Below, piece after piece: positions 1 to 7,400 of a stretch of DNA of 11,189 nucleotides. The notes under the pieces were generated by a model that was given only the letters and a program-made list of their open reading frames with translations, was not told the origin of the DNA and did no database searches. A program made the translations under genes and the position numbers. Each line of letters begins with the position of its first letter. Positions within the stretch are counted from its first letter, which is position 1. The stretch comes from Polyrhizophydium stewartii (Eukaryota > Chytridiomycota > Chytridiomycetes > Rhizophydiales), in the NCBI GenBank assembly GCA_027604665.1, contig JADGIZ010000609.1, positions 1 through 11,189 of the forward strand, in the 5' to 3' direction.

Positions 1-23
1 AGCCGCTGGATTTATACGAGGCG

Positions 24-47
24 GGTGGCACCGGACCCTGTGCCACC
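24..47. repeat. 8-bp perfect inverted repeat (hairpin)
   Basis: GGTGGCAC at 24-31 is followed by its exact reverse complement GTGCCACC at 40-47, with an 8-nt loop. A further direct copy of GGGTGGCAC lies at 55-63. It may be chance in GC-rich DNA; no function is assigned. Confidence 0.4.
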
Positions 48-112
48 GGGCGCCGGGTGGCACGGCGCGCCGCACCCGATGACGCCGAGGGCTGCGTGAT
101 CCGCGGAGCGCG

Positions 113-174
113 CGACCGACGTCACCGCTGATGTCAGGGGGCGGGAGACACCGGGGGCCGCCCGACCGACGTCA
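113..174. repeat. 12-bp direct repeat CGACCGACGTCA
   Basis: The 12-mer CGACCGACGTCA occurs at 113-124 and again at 163-174. Each copy contains the ACGTCA half of a CRE/ATF-like site. This may be a remnant of a local tandem duplication or a transcription-factor site pair. No gene start is evident nearby, so its role is unknown. Confidence 0.35.
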
Positions 175-977
175 GCGCGGGAAGACAGGCGCCAGGGCGA
201 GGGCCGCGCGGCTCAGCGCGAGGCCGGCTGCTGGTCGCCGAGGCATCCGCCGGGCGGCAGCGGCGCACAGGGGCCGCCGAGGGGGTGGGGGCGGCCGGCT
301 GGTCGCGGGAGCGAGGCGTTTCCTGCCGCAACCCGCGGGGCCCCGCGCCACAGCGGCCCGATCGAGGCCGCCGACGCCAGCGGCACTGGGCGGCCCCCGA
401 TGTCCAGCGGCTCTCTTCGCCTGCCTGCACACACACCCGCCTCCCCCGTGCACCATGTCCCCAGCACGAGGCGCCCAGGCCACACCACCGCACTGCCGCC
501 GTGCACCGGCAGCAGCGCGACGTCACCACCACGGGAAAACCAGTTGCCCGGGCGGCGCCGGCCCGCGCTGAGAGGAGTTGGATCGCCATGGCGCACCACG
601 GCACGTTCAGCCTCCGATCTCACCCCCTCCCCCACGAGCATCGCAATGCCCGCAGGCGACGATGCCCTTCTCGTTGCTCAAGCCGGCGTTCGTGCTGCTC
701 TTGGTGCGACGCCCGAGCTAAGACCGTCCGCGCGATGTGCCACCCCAGGCTCTCTCGATTGTGTGAGCGGTGCTCAACACGGTCCGAGTCGTGGGTGGCG
801 CAGAGTCGGATCTGTGTCACCGCCCGCATTGGGTCGATCCAGCCCTGCACTTCGCCAGATTCCAATCCCCGCCGGATGTTGCTGTTGCCAGGAGCCTCAT
901 CACCACCGTCCTTTACATGGGCACGTGCAGGCCGAGGTCAACCCGCTGCCTCGCTCCGAGGTTCAAAAGAAACTGAT

Positions 978-1614
978 CCGCCTCGGCCGCATTGTCCATG
1001 GCGAGCGTCGTGCACGGCACACCTTGCTCGTGCAGCCGCTGCACGACATCAAGCCGCCCGCTGGCCGCCGCGTGGTCAAGCAAGTTGATGCGGATCTCGT
1101 CGTTGGTCTCTTGGCTGTACCTGCTCATCACAAGCACGGCGTTGGCAATGGCGCCGACCCGCGCCGCCGCAACGGCCTCGATGGTGTTGCTCGCCTGCGA
1201 GTACACGAGCGGATACAGCTCGTGCGTCGACTGCAGCTCTGCCGAGCAGCACTGCACGCGCGAGCGGTCCCTGGTCGAGTCGAGCGTGACCAGGTTGTGC
1301 CACCGCCGCTTTGTCGCGGCGTGGGCAAGGTTCTCTTCGATGCCCGCGAGGCCGAGGCTGCGCACGTGGTGGAACATGCGCTGGCTGCGGATGTGCCAGA
1401 ACAGCGTCGCCGGCATGCTCGCCAGATCCCGCCAGAAGGGCACGCTCTCGAGGTTGTCGTCGATGTCGGCATCAAAGACGGCGGCCCACAGCTCGACGCG
1501 CTCGCGCGGCAGCAGGTCCACCGGGTCGACAAAGCCTGTCTGCACCTGCGTCCACACGTCGGTGTGAATCAGGATGATGCGCCTGACGTCAAACGGCAGC
1601 CGGTCCCAGTGGCT
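978..1614 (-). pseudogene. Truncated copy of ankyrin/F-box-like gene
   Basis: This segment matches 6245-6881 base for base without indels, with five substitutions that I counted by eye at 1021, 1099, 1289, 1471 and 1521. Three are synonymous. Two change the protein relative to the intact copy (Ala231 to Val and Met154 to Val). It encodes the counterpart of residues 123-334 of the intact 442-aa protein: the F-box-like segment beginning SHWDRLPF, the helical middle and the first ankyrin unit. It lacks the coiled-coil N-terminus and the remaining ankyrin repeats. The frame is open on both sides (about 913-1674) but runs into unrelated sequence, and no ATG precedes the conserved part, since the upstream open frame begins only with TTG. 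I therefore call it a partial, probably non-functional duplicate. A hidden upstream exon could still make it expressed. Confidence 0.75.
978..1614. repeat. Segmental duplication, copy A (637 bp)
   Basis: Left member of a direct duplication whose partner is at 6245-6881, offset by exactly 5267 bp. Identity is 632/637. Both ends are abrupt: similarity starts at the CCGCCTCGG of 978 and stops after GGCT at 1614. I found no target-site duplication or terminal repeat at the edges, so a transposon-borne move is not supported. Confidence 0.9.
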
Positions 1615-1616
1615 CG

Positions 1617-1982
1617 GATCTGGCCACGCTGCTCGTCGACCACAGCCGCCTGCCGCAGGAAGCGCGGCCACCAAGATCCCGCCGCTTGACGATCATCGAC
1701 CCGACGAACCGCGCCAACGACGTCAGCAAGGGCTCGCACGCAATCGACAAGATCGCCGACGAGCTTGCCGCCGCTCACGACGTGCTCGTCGTGCCGCACG
1801 CGGACCTGCAGCGCATTGCGGCAGGGTCGGCCTCGTGCGAGTCGTCGGCGATGCTCGCCCGCATGCTGCACATCCAGCCCGACGCAGAGGCGCTGCGGCG
1901 CAGGCTCAGATACACGGCCCAGCGGCCGCAGCCGGCCGCCATGAACCGCGGCCAGCGCACGGCACGAGATCGCGGACAATGA
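1617..1982 (+). pseudogene. Trf4/PAPD5-like poly(A) polymerase C-terminal fragment
   Basis: The plus-strand frame entering at the end of the ankyrin duplicate and stopping at TGA 1980-1982 encodes DLATLLVD, then RLTIIDPTNRANDVSKGS, then an Ala-rich helix and ESSAMLARMLHIQPDAE. This order resembles the end of the PAP-associated domain of Trf4/5 and PAPD5/7 enzymes, where IxDPxxPxNDVSxGS is characteristic, followed by a helix containing an F/A-A-x-D-x-L pattern. These enzymes add short A tails to nuclear RNAs for exosome decay (TRAMP complex). The catalytic nucleotidyltransferase core (GS motif, DxD aspartates) is absent. The frame has no ATG before the conserved part and begins at the duplication breakpoint. 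It is a truncated gene, or the last exon of a gene split by rearrangement or by misassembly. Confidence 0.65.
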
Positions 1983-2201
1983 ACGCTGTGTGATGCTGCC
2001 GCTCGTTGCAAGCAGCAGGCGTGCGTCTGGATGCTGGCTTGCCGTCGAGTGCATCCAGCGTTGATTGCGGCAGCAAGTTGCTGGCATCGTGCGTCGGCTG
2101 CATGGCTGGCAGTGGCAGCAGTCGAGGCATCGACCGCAGGATGCCGCTTGTCCAGACACATCCAGCACATCGTCCCATCACTGCCAGCACTTCATTTGGC
2201 G
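1983..2201. other. Spacer between Trf4 fragment and kinase gene 3' end
   Basis: The stops of the plus-strand Trf4 fragment and the minus-strand kinase-like gene face each other across this gap. I see no coding feature or structured RNA. It presumably holds 3' untranslated sequence of the kinase gene. Confidence 0.4.
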
Positions 2202-5200
2202 TCAGACAGCCGCATCGAGCTGCCAGTCATCGTCGTCCTTTTCCCCGTCCTTGGCTCTTCCCCACGAGTAGCACAACCTCTGGAGCTCCACCAGCTGCTT
2301 CTCCTGGTCGTCGCTAGCCCTGACCGACTTGAGGTCGATCCAGAACGCGCGACGGCTGACGCCTTCGTGCGTGAACACGACATTCCACGCTCGCGCAGCG
2401 CCGTGCAGGAAGCCTGCCATGTGGATCTTGCCGAGAGCCGCCAGCGCGAGATTGAGATCCCTCTCGCACCAGTCGGGCGACAGCCTGCCGCACTCAATGA
2501 CCAACGACACCGAGTCGTGGTTGTCCATTCCGCTCAGGAGCGGCGTGGCCACGGCGTCGCCCCAGAGCGAGTGCAGCGCACGATATGCGTTTGTCTCATA
2601 GTCGTACAGCGAAATATTGTTGGACTGCTTTCCGAGCACGATGCGCTTGATGGCCACAGGCTCGCCGCGGAACACGGCCTCGTAAACATAAGCGAGCGAG
2701 CCGCAGCCGATGCGGCGGCCCTTGATGATGTCAAACACCCTGGTACCGGGAGGGCAGTACTGCTCGTCACCGGGCGGCAGGCACACGACGTTCTCGGGAA
2801 GCGCATCCAGACTGGCGACCTCGAGCAGCTTGAGCGCGTCGCCTGTCCCGATTGTTGCGCCGGCATCGCGGCTTGCGTCGCTGTGCCGCTGTGAATCGAC
2901 ACCTCCGCACACTGCGCACACGCTGCTGGTCAGCCGCTCGCTTCCATGGCAGGCCAGCATGGCGTCGGCAGCACCTGCAGGCAGCTCGCCGTCGGCCAGG
3001 AACACTCGCTCTGGAGCGGTGCTGGTGCTGTGCTTGCCGTCGAGCAGCTCCTTGCACATGGCATACATGTACCGCAGGAACGCCGGCTTGTCCTTGCTCT
3101 CCACGGCATGCAGGACTGCCTCAAAGCCGCCGTCCTCGCATCGGCGGAGGTCGATCAGGACCGTCTGCTTGAAAGTCGAGACAAACCCAAATGGCACGCC
3201 CATCGAGATCATCTTGAACAGCTGTTCCTTGAGCGCATCGCGGAGCCGCGTATTGTTGTCAAACTGTCCCTGCTTGATCACCTGGTGGAAATCGGACAAG
3301 AATACGAAGAACGCGCCTGCCACGACCTTGCCCTCGAACAGCGCATCGCCGCCGTTCGCGGTCGGGATGCGAAAGCCGACTTCGCCGCTCTCTTTGTAAT
3401 CATCGCAGCTCCGGGTTTGCATCTCAGCGCGGTTTTCAAGGCCGAGGAGCGGCAACAGGCAGTTGAGAGCACACTCTGTATGCTCGATGATGTCCCAAAC
3501 ACCCAGCGATTTTGTTGAACTCGTGTCCAGACTGTCAAAGTATGCAGCAACGCTGTCGGTCGCAACGGCGTCAGAGTCGGATCACGCACTGGTCAAACAC
3601 ACCGCCACTTACTCTGCTGCGGCCGGCGTCCTGGCTTTGCTTGCGCTGCGGCACACTTCCTGCGCTCGGTCAAAGATGCTGCCGTCGTTATGCGTCCAGT
3701 TCACGAGCTTGACGTATGAACGCATGTCTGGAATGCCATTCGAGCTTTCAAAACCGTAAAACCTCCGTTTTCTCCCGCAGATCTCGGAATCGAATGAGGA
3801 ACGGCGTCGGTGTCTCTCCATGTGTTGAGCTTTCACGAGCCCAAATGTTCCGTCGATAACCTGCGCAGGAGTTTCTGTCGCGTGGCAAGAGAGTGTCAGC
3901 GTTGCAAGCAGCTTGCAGCAAGACAGATGAGACACGGCACTCCAGTGACGAACCTGTTGTCTCGAGTTGGCTCAGGTACAGTCGGTAGGGCGATGCGTTG
4001 GCGCCGTCAGCGAGGTCGCCGACAACACCGCGGCTGATGGCTGCACCATCGCCCAATGACCACGCTTCGTAGGTGTACAGCGCGAGCCGATCAGCCGCAA
4101 CGTTTTCGAGGCACCAGTGAGATCCGAGTTCCTTCTTGATATCCGCAATCAGATCACGCACGGCGACATTCGGCGCACGAACGAATCGTTTGGGCGGATG
4201 AGGCCAGCAGCGGACATACACCCGGACATCGCCTGAAGAAGTGAATCTGACAGCACCTGATGGCATCTGGTCCGTCTGGCCCTGCTGCGACTGCGGTTGT
4301 GGCAAACGGGGCTGAGAATGGCGGTGAATGCGCGGGCCAGCAGCGTCAGATGCATGCTCTTGCGCCGCGTTGATCCGCGGCGTTCAGCATGCAGTCATAC
4401 CTGGACAGGCGGCTCCGCCTCTTGGATGAGCAGCATGTTGAAGTGCATCGCAAACATAGCTGCCACAAGCTGGAGCGACTTCTTCGTCCCGCCTGATTCA
4501 ATAAATCTCCTGGTCATCGTTTCCATGAAGTCCATGTTGGCTGCGACAATGTGGTGGGGATAGTCGCCGAGCTGCAGATAGGCTTTGCGCAGGCTGGAGT
4601 ACTTTTTGCTTAATGTCATGACTGCTTTGGTCTCTGCGATCAAAGCCTGGGCCTGAGGCAGATGACAAAGGTGGGGTAAGCGTGAAAATCATCCTCAAAG
4701 TCGCAAATGATGCGTCAAGGGAAAGAGTGATCGGCTCTAGCTTCAAGCAGACGCACCCAATTAAGACGTTCTCCGTGAGTTTTGATTGTGACATGTGTCG
4801 GCACAATGCCGCCGCGGATCTCGACCATCTCGCGGCGGAGATCATCAGCAGCATGCGCACGTCGCTCGACAGTCGTCCTCGTGTCACGGACCCGACGTTC
4901 GGCCGCCACAAGCATATCACGGGCCTGTTGTACGGCTATCTCCGCCATCCCGAGTTCCAATTCCACCATCGAACCAGTCATCGACGTGATGATATGAGTT
5001 AGATCGAACGAGGTCTTGGGCTGTTGCTGCGTCGCGGCTGAGACAGAATGCGGCTGCGGCGACGGCGACGGATGTTGCAGCGACGGCGGCGGAAGTTGCA
5101 GTGACGGCTGCGGATGTTGCGGCAGCGGCGGTAGCGGCGGCGGCAGGATCGAGAGCCGTGGAGGCGGGACTTGGTGTGCCGGCCCCTTGCGGCACTCCTT

Positions 5201-5392
5201 GACGGCCAGCTCCATCTGGTCGTCGACGGAGCTGCCGCACCAGAGTTGCTGCGGTTTGTCCTCCTCTGCGCACGAAAGCGGCTGCGGCTCAGACGCCAAG
5301 CCCACGGCCGAGCCTGGGGTTTCGGCGGTCGCGCTCGAGGACTTGCTCGCCCGGGGTGCCTGGTGTTGTCGGGCTTGCTGCCTCGGTGGCAT
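2202..5392 (-). CDS. Crinkler-like protein: coiled coil, Ub-like, REase-like, degenerate kinase
   Basis: Spliced model, minus strand: 5392-4757, 4652-4401, 4290-3954, 3874-3613, 3531-2202. All phases agree, giving 938 aa. Residues 75-115 are Pro-rich and 130-290 are helical. Residues 316-405 resemble the ubiquitin-like Crinkler header (VRVYVRCWP, VRDLIADIKKEL, ADRLALYTYE). Residues 557-624 look like a PD-(D/E)XK fold, with EGK at 562-564 and a following helix/strand. The kinase-like region has glycine loop IGCGSLAYVYEA (768-779), VAIK Lys791, helix-C Glu808, HGAARAWN (872-879) replacing HxDxxxxN, and IDL with Asp895. The loss of the HxD aspartate suggests a pseudokinase. Known Crinkler-type proteins combine such headers with REase and kinase tips and act as secreted or nuclear effectors; no signal peptide is seen here. 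Alternative: two genes, 4395-5392 (297 aa, unknown) and 2202-4266 (634 aa, starting MPSGAVRF). I am sure of the kinase-like exon and less sure of the header and the fusion. Confidence 0.7.
3532..3612 (-). other. Intron (81 nt) before REase/kinase exon
   Basis: The donor GCAGA/GTAAGT ends at 3612 and the acceptor TTTGACAG ends at 3532, with CTGAC inside as a likely branch site. Splicing removes an in-frame TAA that immediately follows AAAE. It joins phase 2 to give AAADLDTSSTKSLGVWD in frame with the long kinase-like exon. Confidence 0.85.
3875..3953 (-). other. Intron (79 nt) after Ub-like domain
   Basis: The donor is ACAACAG/GTTCGT (less common, but GT) and the acceptor is GCGACAG/AA. A CGCTGAC branch-like motif lies upstream of the acceptor. 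Phase 1 joining gives LSQLETTETPAQVIDGTFG and links two otherwise separate open frames. Confidence 0.75.
4291..4400 (-). other. Candidate intron joining coiled-coil exons to Crinkler-like exons
   Basis: The apparent stop of the coiled-coil frame (TGA, 4395-4397) lies inside a donor-like CAG/GTATGA. At the other side, the open frame upstream of the ATG at 4266 contains the acceptor ACAACCGCAG/TCG in the same phase (0). Splicing gives EAEPPVQSQQGQTDQMPSG. Only 128 bp separates that stop from the next ATG on the same strand, which is little room for a terminator and a promoter. These points favour one gene but do not prove it. Confidence 0.55.
4653..4756 (-). other. Intron (104 nt) in coiled-coil region
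   Basis: The donor AATTGG/GTGCGT and acceptor CTGCCTCAG/GCC are both phase 0. Splicing joins GERLNW to AQALIAETKAVMTLSKKY and removes stop codons present in the unspliced frames. Confidence 0.75.
5057..5119 (-). repeat. 21-bp imperfect tandem repeat coding 7-residue Pro-rich units
   Basis: Three successive units read QHPQPSL, QLPPPSL and QHPSPSP within the Pro-rich N-terminal part of the coiled-coil/Crinkler-like gene. The DNA period is 21 bp. Such tracts expand and contract easily and are usually disordered. Confidence 0.7.
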
Positions 5393-5568
5393 TTCTGAAA
5401 GTCGAGAAAAGCTTCCGTGAGCGGACTTGGCACCAGCAAACAGCCGGGCTGTATCACCATGAGCTCCATAGACCACGGCGCAGACTGTTTCTTGCCAGTC
5501 GTACGGCTAAGGGGTAGCCGGCCCCCACACCAAGGCCGGCGTCTCATTGCTCGCAGCCTGGCTGGCAC

Positions 5569-5605
5569 CCACGCCCAGCATCGGCTCAATATCCTCAACG
5601 GGCAT
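5569..5605 (-). other. Possible extra first exon of the coiled-coil gene
   Basis: An ATG at 5605 opens a short frame, MPVEDIEPMLGV, with a donor-like GTGG/GTGCCA. This is in phase with the acceptor CGACTTTCAG/AA just before the ATG at 5392, and joining would give MLGVEMPPRQQ. This is speculative: the ATG at 5392 alone also works. Confidence 0.25.
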
Positions 5606-5918
5606 GGCCTCACGCATCCAACACTGTCGGCCTCGGATTCAACCCGACCTCAACGAGATGCCGTCGCCGACATACATCGGCGCCTGCAGCCCATCCTTCA
5701 TACGGCAACTCGGCGTGCGCTCGACAGCGCCGAGCCCAAGTCGCCCCGCATCGCTAACATCCAAGAGACATCGTTCGGATGCATTCCATGCCGTGACAGC
5801 ACTCCGTATCGCCGCAATAGCCGCTGCTTTGCCATTCGCCTATTCACAAGGTGCCGCACAATTCAATCTGCGTGGTTGTCTGCGAAGCCACTCTCCCACT
5901 GACCAACCGGCCCTTCAT
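5606..5918. other. Gap with no gene seen
   Basis: This lies between the 5' side of the coiled-coil/Crinkler-like gene and the stop of the intact ankyrin gene, both on the minus strand. Open frames here lack recognisable domains. It should contain the 3' UTR of the ankyrin gene and the promoter of the next gene. I see no clear TATA element or terminator-like structure. Confidence 0.45.
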
Positions 5919-7247
5919 TCAGATGCGGAACCGCGCGCGCTCGGCCAGCAGAACGTCGTTGGCGAGCAGCCACTCGGCAACGCATGCATGCCCAGCCTCG
6001 CGGGCCTCGCGCAGATCATACAAGCTCGCGCGCACGTCCGTGCCGCGATACACCCACTCGACGACGCGCAGCTGGCCGTGCTGGATCGCCGCGCGCAGCA
6101 CTGCGGCCGTGTTGCCCATGTTGTGGTGCTTGTGCAGGTACGCAACCACATCGGCGTGGCCGTTGGCCGCCGCACGCACAATGGCGTTGGGCGAGCATCC
6201 CTCGTCGCGGTTGCGTGACAGCCACGCGACGGTGCCGATATGGCCCGCCTCGGCCGCATTGTCCATGGCGAGCGTCGTGCACGGCACGCCTTGCTCGTGC
6301 AGCCGCTGCACGACATCAAGCCGCCCGCTGGCCGCCGCGTGGTCAAGCAAGTTGATGCGGATCTCATCGTTGGTCTCTTGGCTGTACCTGCTCATCACAA
6401 GCACGGCGTTGGCAATGGCGCCGACCCGCGCCGCCGCAACGGCCTCGATGGTGTTGCTCGCCTGCGAGTACACGAGCGGATACAGCTCGTGCGTCGACTG
6501 CAGCTCTGCCGAGCAGCACTGCACGCGCGAGCGGTCCCTGGTCGAGTCGAGCGTGGCCAGGTTGTGCCACCGCCGCTTTGTCGCGGCGTGGGCAAGGTTC
6601 TCTTCGATGCCCGCGAGGCCGAGGCTGCGCACGTGGTGGAACATGCGCTGGCTGCGGATGTGCCAGAACAGCGTCGCCGGCATGCTCGCCAGATCCCGCC
6701 AGAAGGGCACGCTCTCGAGGTTGTCGTCGATGTCGGCGTCAAAGACGGCGGCCCACAGCTCGACGCGCTCGCGCGGCAGCAGGTCCATCGGGTCGACAAA
6801 GCCTGTCTGCACCTGCGTCCACACGTCGGTGTGAATCAGGATGATGCGCCTGACGTCAAACGGCAGCCGGTCCCAGTGGCTGGTGGGGCGTCGCACGGGC
6901 AGGTCGGCCGGGGGTGTTCTGGGAGGAGACACGGCTGCGGCCAGCTGCTGCTCGAGGGCGGCGACCCGATGCTCGAGCGCAGCGGTGTGCCTGCGATGCT
7001 CGGCTGCGAGGTCGGCAACATGCTGGTGATGTGCGGCAACGAGGTCGGCGACATGCCGCTCGTGCGACGCAACAAGCTGCGCCACGAGCTCGCGGTGGGC
7101 TGCCTCGCGCTCGGCGATGCGCCGTTCCAGGCTCGTGGGCAGCACGGCGGCCAGAGCGGCGACGAGGGGTGCCAGCGAGTCGAGGGCCCTGGGGAGCAGC
7201 AAGCTGTCGGTGGTGGTGCATTCGGTCGATGGGGTTTGGCTGGACAT
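5919..7247 (-). CDS. Coiled-coil / F-box-like / ankyrin repeat protein
   Basis: A single uninterrupted frame of 442 aa starts at ATG 7247. Residues 39-104 form a coiled coil built on 11-residue units. Residues 105-122 are a Pro-rich linker. Residues 123-145 (SHWDRLPFDVRRIILIHTDV) resemble an F-box first helix (LPxxxxxxI). A helical middle follows. From about residue 298 to 430 there are ankyrin-type helix pairs (LLDHAAASGRLDVVQRLHEQG, AAEAGHIGTVAWL, AAANGHADVVAYLHKH, AAIQHGQLRVVEWVY, AREAGHACVAEWLL). F-box plus repeat proteins commonly recruit substrates to SCF ubiquitin ligases, but that role is inferred here. The repeats are the degenerate type seen in large protist, fungal and giant-virus ankyrin families. 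Codon use is GC-rich like the neighbours. Residues 123-334 are duplicated at 978-1614. Confidence 0.85.
   Translation of the reverse strand: MSSQTPSTECTTTDSLLLPRALDSLAPLVAALAAVLPTSLERRIAEREAAHRELVAQLVASHERHVADLVAAHHQHVADLAAEHRRHTAALEHRVAALEQQLAAAVSPPRTPPADLPVRRPTSHWDRLPFDVRRIILIHTDVWTQVQTGFVDPMDLLPRERVELWAAVFDADIDDNLESVPFWRDLASMPATLFWHIRSQRMFHHVRSLGLAGIEENLAHAATKRRWHNLATLDSTRDRSRVQCCSAELQSTHELYPLVYSQASNTIEAVAAARVGAIANAVLVMSRYSQETNDEIRINLLDHAAASGRLDVVQRLHEQGVPCTTLAMDNAAEAGHIGTVAWLSRNRDEGCSPNAIVRAAANGHADVVAYLHKHHNMGNTAAVLRAAIQHGQLRVVEWVYRGTDVRASLYDLREAREAGHACVAEWLLANDVLLAERARFRI
6245..6881. repeat. Segmental duplication, copy B (parent copy, 637 bp)
   Basis: This copy sits inside an intact gene with continuous domains on both sides, so it is the likely source of copy A at 978-1614. 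The five differences are at 6288, 6366, 6556, 6738 and 6788. The right edge coincides with the start of the F-box-like module (Ser123). Confidence 0.9.
6936..7133 (-). repeat. Hendecad (11-residue) repeat array in ankyrin protein
   Basis: About six 33-bp coding units give residues 39-104: SLERRIAEREA, AHRELVAQLVA, SHERHVADLVA, AHHQHVADLAA, EHRRHTAALEH, RVAALEQQLAA. An 11-residue period with hydrophobics at fixed places is the signature of a hendecad coiled coil. It would favour oligomerisation of this protein or membrane-surface binding. Confidence 0.75.
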
Positions 7248-7400
7248 TCGCGACGACAGGGGAAAGCAAGCATACCGTCCCCGTCAGCCATTCCGAGCAT
7301 GCGGCCGACGGGACGCCCCCACCCCACTCCAAGCTCGATAGTCGCTGCTGCACACCGTCAACGACCTCGACGCAGCCGAGACCCCGCCGACTCTCCCTCA
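7248..7400. promoter_or_regulatory. Divergent promoter region (153 bp)
   Basis: The ankyrin gene (minus) and the small coiled-coil gene (plus) start on either side of this gap, so it must hold both promoters and 5' UTRs. I see no TATA box or CCAAT box. There is a C-rich stretch at about 7314-7327. Confidence 0.5.

Larger units (their letters stand above)
1..895. other. GC-rich stretch without a supportable gene
   Basis: I see no coding region here that I can defend. Several long open frames exist on both strands, but they are rich in Arg, Ala, Pro and Gly, overlap each other in three or four frames, and contain no recognisable domain. That is what high GC content produces by chance. I also see no tRNA, rRNA or transposon feature. 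The stretch could hold UTRs, small exons of an off-window gene, or decayed sequence like the fragments immediately to its right. Confidence 0.6.

Noticed and set aside
131..641. Overlapping Arg/Ala/Pro-rich frames on both strands
   Set aside because: Composition is what random high-GC DNA gives; several frames are open at once and none has a recognisable motif or clear splice pattern.
906..977. Possible N-terminal remnant of the Trf4-like gene (SEVQKKLI)
   Set aside because: Resemblance to the helix before the nucleotidyltransferase core is too weak and short to annotate, although its position beside the Trf4 fragment is suggestive.
978..1614. Transposon origin of the duplicated segment
   Set aside because: No terminal inverted repeats, target-site duplications or transposase are visible at either copy, and copy B is internal to a gene.
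400..1689. Long plus-strand open frame (429 codons) across the ankyrin duplicate
   Set aside because: It is the antisense shadow of the minus-strand ankyrin fragment: the same frame is open over the intact copy too, because GC-rich codons leave few stops. No domain is seen in it.
5016..5420. Plus-strand Gly/Cys-rich frame
   Set aside because: Antisense shadow of the Pro-rich repeat region of the minus-strand gene.
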